From the NCBI RefSeq assembly GCF_028502605.1, contig NC_079234.1, positions 1,426,001-1,490,000 of the forward strand: a DNA stretch of 64,000 nt, in the 5' to 3' direction. A model generated the notes under the pieces. It saw only the letters and a list, made by a program, of their open reading frames with translations. It made no database searches and was not told where the DNA came from. This DNA is from Trichoderma breve (lineage: Eukaryota > Ascomycota > Sordariomycetes > Hypocreales > Hypocreaceae). Position numbers and translations under genes: made by a program. Numbering within the stretch: position 1 is the first letter of the stretch; each line of letters starts with the position of its first letter. Shown one piece after another: positions 35,395 through 43,548 of this stretch.

Positions 35395-36428
35395 ATGAAG
35401 TTTTATTCCTGGTTAGCTTTGGCCTCTGCGCCTCTTGCTATGGCCAACAAGGTCCAGAATGCCTACCCGGATAACGCTGCCCGATCAGTTGAATTAGAGA
35501 TGGATGAGCGAAGCATCGCCATTGCCAGCGGCATGGCTGGTCACGGCATCACTGCCAATGCTCTGACCGAGATCATCATCATCTGGGCCAACCCTGGTGG
35601 CGGTGCCGCTACCACCACCTACAACCAGAAGGTCACCGTCACCGAGACCGTGACTGTTGGAGGACAGACTACAACCGCTGCCGCTGCCGGTGCTACCCAC
35701 ACCGTCACTGTCGGAGGAGCTGCTGGTCTTGTTTACTCTCCTCCTCAGCTCAACAACATCCCCGTTGGTGACACCGTCATCTTCGAGTTCCAGTCTATGA
35801 ACCACACCGTTACCCAGTCTGCTTTCGACACTCCTTGCAAGAAGCTCGACGGTGGTATGGACTCTGGTTTCCAGGCCAACCCCAACAACACCATCTCTCC
35901 TGCTCCCCAGGTTGCTATGCAGGTTATGGCCTCTACTCCTCTCTGTAAGTAGATAATTGCATGCATGAAACGTCTTAAAACAGCTTCTAACAATGTCCAG
36001 GGTTCTACTGCCGACAGAAGGGCCACTGCGGTAAGGGCATGGTGTTCTCCATCAACCCTACTGCTGCCAAGACCCAGGCTCAGTTCCAGCAGATGGCTAT
36101 TGCTCAGAACGGCACTGGTGCTGCTACTCCCATCACTGGTGGTTCCAGCTCTGCTGCTCCTGCTCCCCCGCCTGCGCAGTCTGCTCCTCCTGCTGCCGCT
36201 CCTCCTGCGGCTGCTCCTCCTGCTCAGTCTGCTCCCCCCGCTGCTGCTCCCCCCGCTGGCGGAGACAACAGCATCCAGCCCGGCAAGGGCACTGTTGGTG
36301 CTGATGGTAGCTGCTCTTGCTTCGTCCAGTGCGCCCCTGGTAGCTTCCCTGTGAATGCTGCTCAGGGTGTTGGTTCCACCGGTGGCTGGGGTGGTGCTCT
36401 TCCCATGAACATGGCTGCCATGTCATAA
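35395..36428 (+). CDS. secreted cupredoxin-domain protein
   Basis: 325 aa from exons 35395-35944 and 36001-36428. Signal peptide MKFYSWLALASAPLAMA. A blue-copper fold has ligand pattern His137 (MNHTVTQS), Cys187 (WFYCRQ), His192 (GHC) and Met197 (GKGMVF), the order expected of a type 1 site; C193 lies beside the second His. Then comes a Pro/Ala/Ser linker of about 35 residues with APPAAAPPAQSAPPAAAPP repeats and a short Cys-containing tail (GSCSCFVQCAPGSF). Similar fungal extracellular serine-rich proteins are wall-linked. No clear GPI signal at the end (ALPMNMAAMS). Codon use is strongly biased to C-ending codons, suggesting high expression. Confidence 0.88.
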
Positions 36429-36889
36429 ACGCATTAATGTGATCACAACTGGAGGGAGACGGTGGCTTGGTGGTGTTTTTAAAAAGGGATTATTGTAGAT
36501 CTAACTCATTTCTTCTTACTTGTACTCATGGAGACTGCCCAAGGGGCCTGACTCTTTTTTCTTCACTTTTGTCGAAGGTATTGATATCATATGACTGGTT
36601 CGTATACATTTTATTTGCAAACTTAATGAACTATTTTCAACGCACATAAATTCTTCTGTGATATGAGTACTGCTTCATTGTACTGACTGCGCTTCTTCGT
36701 ACTGCTCTTTGGAGATATGAGACAAAGGTAAATTATTCTGTGTAGACGTCTTTAGTAGACAGGGGGAAAGCTGTTTGGCATACCTAGGCTGTACTGCGAT
36801 TACCAAGCAAAATTGCAGCGACTAATCATGGAATGAATCTACTCGCGCTCACTTCCAGACTTATCCTTGTCCGCTAGATATGTTGAAAT
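36429..36889. other. 3' flank of cupredoxin gene
   Basis: AT-rich flank with no ORF of note; the likely 3' UTR lies in the first 200 bp. Confidence 0.4.
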
Positions 36890-37075
36890 CCACTAAAATT
36901 GGCTACATCTACTAGAATTGACTACCTACATCTACTAGACTTGCCTGTATCTACTAGAATTGTCTATAACTACTAGACTTACCTATATCTACCAGCATCT
37001 ACTAGACTTACCTATATCTACGAACATCTACTAGACTTGCCTATATCTACTAACACGTACTAGATATATCTATGT
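36890..37075. repeat. degenerate tandem repeats, CTACTAGA-type units
   Basis: Imperfect direct repeats of about 20-35 bp built on ATCTACTAGACTTACCTATA and variants; at least seven TACTAGA or TACTAAC cores are visible. They end just before the NLR promoter. Related sequence on the opposite strand lies after the NLR stop. Confidence 0.75.
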
Positions 37076-37304
37076 CAACATATTTGTATATTTTAAGCGC
37101 CGTTGAGCGCGTAGGAGAAATATCGGAGGTGGTACCACAGCCGGGCGGCAAGGCAGTCGCTTTTGGAAAGGGTGGGCGCCTAATATATCATAGCCACACT
37201 AAGAGACCAGGATATAAAGATCCATCATATCATGAGGCTACCCCTCCTGTAAGCTTCACATATACACATGCACTCATTTACATTCTGCATACCTCCCAGT
37301 AGGT

Positions 37305-40300
37305 ATGGACCCTGTTGGGCTAGCAGTTGGAGTTATCGGGCTCGCTGGGCTATTTTCGACCTGTCTTGACTTGGTTAAGAGGGTTGATAGCTATAAGCAC
37401 TTTAAAAAAGACGAGCAGATCTTAGCCACCCAGTTCGCGGCCTACAGGCTCCGCTTTGAGAGATGGGGCAAAACTTTGGGACTGGACCAGACAGCGTTGT
37501 CAGGGAATCAGACGGCATTGTCAGGGAATCAGACGGCATTGTCAGGGAATCAGACGGCGCTGTCAGAAGACCAGCACGAGGCTCTTGCCGACTCTCAAAC
37601 TTTGGAGACGGTGCGCAGACTTATCGAGATTATCCGCGAAATTTTGAGTGATCAAAAGCTTCCGAACCCTATTAACCCGAGCCTGGTGAGGAGCTTGACA
37701 GAGCCATTTCGGCCCAGAAAGGAAAAGCTCTCATGGGCCCTAAAGGGCAAGGCAAAACGAGAGGACCAAGTAGAGCTTTTTGGGAAATTAATCCAACACT
37801 TATATCACCTTGTACCCATAGACACCATATCTCGAACCACAACTGTCAACACCACAACTGTCAATGGGAATCCTCAAACCATAACTGTCAATGGGATTCA
37901 GTCACCGAATACCACTGCCCAGATTGACAGCTCTTGGAAAACAGAGGTTCGGGATACTCTGCAGAGATTGGAGGGAAAGGCTTACGCAGAGACGCGCCGG
38001 GAATTACATGCTTGGATAGTGCGACATCCGCCCAATGAAATATACCAAGATGCCATGAAAAAAAGACTTGAAGCCACTTGTGAGTGGATTCTGAAACGAC
38101 CTGTCTTGGACGAATGGCTGTCTTTATCAAAGGGTTCCCAAACGCCTGGACTCTTGTGGATAAATGGACCGGCTGGGTTTGGTAAAACCATTCTTTGTTC
38201 TCGTTTAGTCCAACACCTCCAGAAAATAGTCAAGACTCCAGTGGCGAGTTATTTCTTTTCCTCGGATTTCGAAAGCCGCGACGATCCGTATGAGGCTATT
38301 CGCTGGTGGATATCTGAAGTCATATCTCGCAGCGAATCTGCATTTGACTATGTGCGCATGAAGCGGGAGAAGCAGAATGAGCCGACTGCAACTCGTGCAT
38401 TCATCTTAGAGATATTTTCGGATATTATCAAGATGGTTCCTGGTTGTGTTTTTGTCATAGACGGGCTTGATGAATGCACATGGTTAAATAAAGGAAATAA
38501 TCCTGGACGGAGAGATTCAATCACAAGCTTTCTAGAGAATCTTGACCAAGCAATCACAAACTCAGCTACACGTGTTCTAATCGTGAGCAGAGACGAGTCC
38601 GAGATCCGTTGTGGGGTCGAGGATATGAAGACCACCATCTTCGAGTATAGTGTCCTTCCAGAGGATGTTGATAGCGACACTAAACGCTATGCTAGGAGCA
38701 TTGTCGATAAGAAGCTCTCAAAAAAAAGCGAGCCACTTAAAGTTGATATCTCTGAGAAGATGGCCATGAAGTGCGGCGGCCAATTTCTCTGGCTGAAGCT
38801 CCAAGAAGACTCCCTCCGCAGTTGGAAGAACCAGAAACAGTTACAAGATGCTATTGACACAACGCCTTCCGGTCTTGACAGTTTGTATCATAGAAGCTGG
38901 GTAAGATTGTCCAAACTCCCAAAGGATGAGAGAGACCGCGCGTTTTCATTACTCCGCTGGGTCACTTTTGCCATACGACCATTGACTGTTGCTGAGATTG
39001 CTGAGGCAGTGTTAATCAGCTTTGAGAACGAAGAATTACCTACAGACGAGCTGCCCGATTCCATTGATGACGAGTACGTCAATAGTGAGATATTGGGGAT
39101 TGGTGGCTCACTACTCAGTATCCGAAAAAGCTCAATTATGTTGGATCCTAGAGTCGACACCGTACGGCTTACCCACTTTTCAGTGAAGCAGTATTTCCTC
39201 TCTCACGATTCTACCACGGGAAATACTCTACAGGCAAATGAGAAGCTGAGATCCTCCAATGAAAGGACCGAAAACATTACCTTAGCTCAACTTTGTCTTT
39301 GGTACATTCATTATGAGCAAATCTGGCAATTTGAGAACGAGCAAGACTCGGACCAAGTTCAGGGGTCATTCAGAGATTACGCGGCAGGCTATTGGCATCA
39401 CCATGCCCTCAATGGTAGCCTGGAAGATGAGCTGGTGGACTATCTAATCACCTCTTTATTCGACATAGACGGTACAATTTGGGAGGCATGGAAAGAATGG
39501 TTCGATACCAGAGAAAGAATGGCAGTGGAAGCTTACTTGGAGATGAGCGGCGACGACGACGATGAGAGACAGATAAGGCAGTCTACCCTCTCTAAATCGA
39601 TGCCAAACAACCCTGTTTATTATGCCTCGAAACTTGACATAACAACAATCACTCTGAGACTGATTGAAGAGTATCGGCATCAATTGGATGAAGTATCTTA
39701 CTTTGGTGAGACAGCCATCGCAGCCGCCTGCGGAAACGGCAATCAGGCGATTTCGCAGGCTCTAATTGATGCGGGAGCAAATATTAAATGCCCCAGCTAT
39801 GATGGAGAAACTGCTTTGCACAAGGCAGTTGATCAAGACCGTCTGGATCTAGTAATGCTGTTGCTAGAGAATGGTGCAGATTTAAACGCTGTTAACAACA
39901 GCTCAGCGACGGCCTTGCATTACGCCGCACACTCAGGTCATGCTGGTATTACAAAGCTTCTTCTTCAGCACGGCGCGGATTGCATGATTCAGAATTTTCG
40001 AGGCGTGATTCCTTTACATCATGCTGCTGGGCGTGGAAATTTAGATGTGATCCGGCTGCTGATCAGCCAAGACTCCCGTCAAAATAATATGATGACAAAG
40101 AGGAATTCGCAAACACCATTGCACACTGCTGCCATTAGGGGACAAGCCGAGTCGGTGCAATTGCTGCTAGACTATGGGGTCGACATCTCTGTTGTTGATG
40201 AAGATGGATGTACGCCATTAATTAGTGCCTCCTTCTTTGGCTTCACTGAAGTTGTTCGGATACTTCTCCGTTGGGGAAGCGACATAAATGCGCAAGACCT

Positions 40301-41861
40301 TAGGGGTATGACGGCATTGGCATTGGCAACACAAAATGGGCATACGAAAACAGCAGAGCTATTATTACAAAATGGCGCCGACACGACTCTTGTGGATAAT
40401 ATTGCAGGCTGGACAGTCTTGTTACATGCAGCTTACTATGGCTGTGTGGACATATTTCGCGCTCTGCTCACATACGGAGCCGATATTAATTTCACCGACC
40501 CGGATGGGTATGATGTACTTCTCTCTGCGACCGAAGGTGGGCAAACCTCAGTCATCAAGGTGCTCCTTGAGCATGGGGTTGATGTCTCAACCTCACGACC
40601 TAGGAAGGCGGGAACTCCCCTCGGTATGGCCATTAGACATGGCCATTACGAAGTAGTGGAGCTACTACTTAATAATGGTGCAAGTCATAATGCGGTATTG
40701 GAGACTGATTGGCTACCACTTACGCTGGCATCCTCTGAGGGCCAAGTCAACATTGCTAAGCTCTTCCTTGGTCTTGGAGCTGATATAAACGAATCGACGT
40801 CGGATGGATTAACGCCCCTGGTAAAAGCTATATGGAAAAACAAAGTCGATATGGTACAATTCCTGCTAGAGAACGGCGCTGATCCATCGATTGCCGATAA
40901 CAGTGGGAGTACTGCCCTTAAAGCTGCTATTCATGTGGGTAATATTGAGATAGTCAAACTACTGCTCGATAATATTGGTGACCTTGCAGTCGAGGATGAT
41001 CCAGGTTTGAAGCCACTTCATCTAGCTGCACATTATGGACATGTTGACATCATCAAGCTTCTTCTTGAGAAGGGATTCAAAACCACTGAGAGGGGCGCCG
41101 ACGGCTGGACACCGCTGCACGCAGCGGCACATGGCGGGCATCTCGATACGCTTGGTCTCTTCTTGAATGAAGGGGTCCCACTGGCCGCCCTTGATTACAC
41201 TGGCAGAACAGCCTTGCACATAGCCTGTCAAGAAGGCCACCAAAAGGTCTTCGAGACGTTACTAGAACTATCCACATCTGACGAAGTTAACTGTCCCGAT
41301 GTCTATCAGCGCACACCATTGTTCTATGCGGCTATGCGTGGCCACAATCATATATTAAACCTTCTTCTTCTTTCATGGGTCGCCGATGTGCACAGAAAGG
41401 ACTTTTATGGCTCTACAGCGCTCTTTGCCGCCGTACGAAACGGTCATGAGCAGATAGTCGGTCAATTATTGGCTTGCATTGGAGAGATACCTCTGGATTC
41501 AAGGGACGCTTTCGGAAAGACTGTGTTTTATTGGGCACGAAAGTGCAATAATATCCGCGTGATTGATCTTCTATGTCAATCTAGCGACAATGCTTCTCAG
41601 ACCACGGACGAATCTGACGTCCTCGAACATAACTGCATGCCCTTCAACAGCAGAGTGTTTTGGTGCGACGTATGCACTAGATGCATACCGATTGGCATAG
41701 AATTTTTCGAATGTTCCGATTGTAAGGACTTTGTCGCTTGTTTGGAGTGCATTACCGCGGGAGTCAAATGTCTTAAAGATGAAGAAGAAGCACATCAATG
41801 GGTAACTGCACCAGAACAGCTGGAATATGTAAGCGACGAGGAGAGTAGTGTAGATGAGTAA
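37305..41861 (+). CDS. HeLo-NACHT-ankyrin-ZZ NLR-like protein
   Basis: Intronless 1518-aa STAND protein, a fungal NLR-type sensor. Residues 1 to about 60 match the start of a HeLo domain (GLAVGVIGLAGLFSTCLDLV, then LATQFAAYRLRFERWGKTLG), a membrane-acting cell-death effector family. Residues 62-89 are four copies of a heptapeptide ending ALSGNQ/ALSED. NACHT: Walker A GPAGFGKT at about 288-295, Walker B CVFVIDGLDEC at about 381-391, then a helical NACHT-associated region (LTHFSVKQYFLS). From about residue 795 to 1425 there are 19 ankyrin units (TALHKA, TPLHTA, PLHLAA and so on). Residues about 1440-1500 carry CDVCTRCIPIGIEFFECSDC with further Cys/His (FVACLECITAG, HQW), a ZZ-type zinc finger. 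No stop or frameshift. By analogy it would oligomerise on ligand binding and trigger incompatibility or defence; the ligand is unknown. Confidence 0.9.
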   Translation: MDPVGLAVGVIGLAGLFSTCLDLVKRVDSYKHFKKDEQILATQFAAYRLRFERWGKTLGLDQTALSGNQTALSGNQTALSGNQTALSEDQHEALADSQTLETVRRLIEIIREILSDQKLPNPINPSLVRSLTEPFRPRKEKLSWALKGKAKREDQVELFGKLIQHLYHLVPIDTISRTTTVNTTTVNGNPQTITVNGIQSPNTTAQIDSSWKTEVRDTLQRLEGKAYAETRRELHAWIVRHPPNEIYQDAMKKRLEATCEWILKRPVLDEWLSLSKGSQTPGLLWINGPAGFGKTILCSRLVQHLQKIVKTPVASYFFSSDFESRDDPYEAIRWWISEVISRSESAFDYVRMKREKQNEPTATRAFILEIFSDIIKMVPGCVFVIDGLDECTWLNKGNNPGRRDSITSFLENLDQAITNSATRVLIVSRDESEIRCGVEDMKTTIFEYSVLPEDVDSDTKRYARSIVDKKLSKKSEPLKVDISEKMAMKCGGQFLWLKLQEDSLRSWKNQKQLQDAIDTTPSGLDSLYHRSWVRLSKLPKDERDRAFSLLRWVTFAIRPLTVAEIAEAVLISFENEELPTDELPDSIDDEYVNSEILGIGGSLLSIRKSSIMLDPRVDTVRLTHFSVKQYFLSHDSTTGNTLQANEKLRSSNERTENITLAQLCLWYIHYEQIWQFENEQDSDQVQGSFRDYAAGYWHHHALNGSLEDELVDYLITSLFDIDGTIWEAWKEWFDTRERMAVEAYLEMSGDDDDERQIRQSTLSKSMPNNPVYYASKLDITTITLRLIEEYRHQLDEVSYFGETAIAAACGNGNQAISQALIDAGANIKCPSYDGETALHKAVDQDRLDLVMLLLENGADLNAVNNSSATALHYAAHSGHAGITKLLLQHGADCMIQNFRGVIPLHHAAGRGNLDVIRLLISQDSRQNNMMTKRNSQTPLHTAAIRGQAESVQLLLDYGVDISVVDEDGCTPLISASFFGFTEVVRILLRWGSDINAQDLRGMTALALATQNGHTKTAELLLQNGADTTLVDNIAGWTVLLHAAYYGCVDIFRALLTYGADINFTDPDGYDVLLSATEGGQTSVIKVLLEHGVDVSTSRPRKAGTPLGMAIRHGHYEVVELLLNNGASHNAVLETDWLPLTLASSEGQVNIAKLFLGLGADINESTSDGLTPLVKAIWKNKVDMVQFLLENGADPSIADNSGSTALKAAIHVGNIEIVKLLLDNIGDLAVEDDPGLKPLHLAAHYGHVDIIKLLLEKGFKTTERGADGWTPLHAAAHGGHLDTLGLFLNEGVPLAALDYTGRTALHIACQEGHQKVFETLLELSTSDEVNCPDVYQRTPLFYAAMRGHNHILNLLLLSWVADVHRKDFYGSTALFAAVRNGHEQIVGQLLACIGEIPLDSRDAFGKTVFYWARKCNNIRVIDLLCQSSDNASQTTDESDVLEHNCMPFNSRVFWCDVCTRCIPIGIEFFECSDCKDFVACLECITAGVKCLKDEEEAHQWVTAPEQLEYVSDEESSVDE
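37488..37571 (+). repeat. 21-bp in-frame minisatellite, 4 copies
   Basis: Four tandem 21-bp units (CAGACGGCATTGTCAGGGAAT type) inside the NLR gene, encoding the heptapeptide QTALSGN. Units 2 and 3 are identical, unit 1 differs at two positions, and unit 4 is diverged at its 3' end (GAAGAC). Confidence 0.95.
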
Positions 41862-41868
41862 TTGGACA

Positions 41869-42060
41869 TAGCTATAGTAGAAGATAGTAGATGGATATGG
41901 TTATAGTAGAAGATAGTAGATAGATATAGTTGTAGTAGAAGGTATTACATAGATATAGTTATAGTAGAAGGTATTACATAGATATAGTAATAGTAGCAGA
42001 TGCTAGAGAAATATATGGACATGTATCTATAGTAACCGATATTACATAGCCATAATTACC
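41869..42060. repeat. degenerate tandem repeats, TAGTAGAAG-type units
   Basis: Imperfect repeats of about 35 bp (ATAGTAGAAGATAGTAGATA, ATAGTAGAAGGTATTACATA) beginning right after the NLR stop. Read on the minus strand they give CTACTATC/ATATCTAC words like those before the NLR, so the two arrays form a loose inverted pair. Confidence 0.75.
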
Positions 42061-42618
42061 TAGTATAGTATAGACCGATATAATTGGGGTATTAGCTACT
42101 GAAGAAAAATGGGTCAGGTAGTAGTAAAGATATATAATACTACCTAGGCACAGCGGTGGCAGATACATCAAGTACTATAGTATTGGTACAGGTATATACC
42201 TATCTGCTAGACGTAGGCTCACCACCGCATGTAAATAGACATAAAAAGAGCCTCCAGACGCGAGATATAGATCTGCCAGATACTAAACAAACCTAGTAAA
42301 TATAGCTATTCATCTAGTTGGACAATGCGATTAAAGATGGAAGTGTTATCCGCTTGTGGGAATTGCGAAGTTGTGGTTCATGAGTGAGCCTTTGGTTTGG
42401 ATTGTAGAAGCATAATTTGGAGAGCTAGATCTATTTATCTTGGCCGCCTTCCATCAAACTGAAAAGGATTCCATGAACAAAGCTCACTCGTTAGTCGCTG
42501 CTTTCAGACAAAGGAAATCGGTTCATGGCACCCATCTCGACAGCCAGAATGACACTGGAGTTTGAAGAGATGGACGCGGTGCGGCCGTAATGAACCAAGC
42601 GACAAAAATAACGGCAGC
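42061..42618. other. AT-rich spacer
   Basis: No ORF. The repeat-like TAGTA character fades by about 42300. Confidence 0.4.
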
Positions 42619-42831
42619 TTAGTACAGTTCCAGCGAAATGCTCATCTTGGAAATCTCAACATGGTTAGCTGTAAGATATCTGCGACGAGTGCGATGAATA
42701 GTTATACCATCTTGATAAGCAGAAGAAGACTGTCTCTGAGACTTCCTCCACCAATTAATCAGGACTGCGAGAGTTGGTGGCATGGAAATGACAAGGGCCA
42801 CCAATGCAATAATGGTTTGGATGTCTAACAT
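42619..42831 (-). CDS. small single-TM protein, hypothetical
   Basis: 70-aa ORF starting MLDIQTIIALVALVISMPPT, with one hydrophobic span at residues 5-30 (IIALVALVISMPPTLAVLIN) and a basic tail (WWRKSQRQSS, HRTRRRYL). Small ascomycete proteins of this pattern are common next to NLR and HET genes, from memory. A longer in-frame reading reaches 42960. No homology can be tested here. Confidence 0.4.
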   Translation of the reverse strand: MLDIQTIIALVALVISMPPTLAVLINWWRKSQRQSSSAYQDGITIHRTRRRYLTANHVEISKMSISLELY

Positions 42832-43089
42832 CACGAGGCGACTCAACCAGCCGAACCTCTGGTGATCGACTGAAGATAGAGCGGCGACAGCACCTTCGGG
42901 TAGGAATTGGCGAAGAGTAACTTTGATAGATGACACCGCAAGCGGTAAATGAAACAACAAGTAGACGGCGTATGTATTTTTGCTCTGTCACGATTGACAA
43001 GGGAATTTGACATATTCGCGAAACGAAGACTGGGGCAGTGAGAAAATAAATACGCGACATTGAATAGAAGGTAGGGCGGGCCATACTCC

Positions 43090-43185
43090 AGGATTTGGTA
43101 GTGTCTTGCCTCCTGAGGGTTTTGGTAGTATTTACATCATGAGGGTTTTGGTAGTGTTTACATCGTGAGGGTTTCGGTAGAATGT
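43090..43185. repeat. 26-bp tandem repeat, about 3.5 copies
   Basis: Units TGAGGGTTTTGGTAGTATTT plus ACATCA; two nearly identical full units flanked by two diverged partial ones, in the promoter side of the Clr5-ankyrin gene. Confidence 0.8.
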
Positions 43186-43446
43186 CAGCTGTTGAGGCTT
43201 ATGGGGCCTTCTCAGGCTATTGCGGCCCTGGTAATGAAGGCCTTGGATTTGACCAATGATTTACGATGTGGCGCTTTGAGAGGTTTGGAATCGGCCAATC
43301 GAACCATGTTCCATCTCTGACGGTTTTGGCAAGGGCTGTGTGCTGCAGTGGTTGTGATTCGTGCCTAAAGGAATTGACAACGCATACAGACTAACAAGGG
43401 TATGCCAACAAGATCGCCTAAGCTGCAGCCTTGTATGAGGCGTCGA

Positions 43447-43456
43447 ATTATAAATA
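43447..43456 (+). promoter_or_regulatory. TATA-like box of Clr5-ankyrin gene
   Basis: Sequence TTATAAATAA about 95 bp before the ATG at 43549. Confidence 0.45.
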
Positions 43457-43548
43457 AAACGACTGCGTCCCCGCCAACTCATTCCGGAATTTAATCATTC
43501 GCAAGCTGACTTGGTCTCAATTTCTTGTCTCTACTCTGACTCTTTGCC

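Noticed and set aside
36039..36354. Leu-rich frame suggesting a multi-TM protein within the cupredoxin exon 2
   Set aside because: It is the +1 frame of the CTGCTGCTCC-type Pro/Ala linker, not a gene.
35494..36426. Antisense Gln/Glu- and Ser-rich frames over the cupredoxin gene
   Set aside because: They mirror the Pro/Ala linker and GC-ended codons of the real gene.
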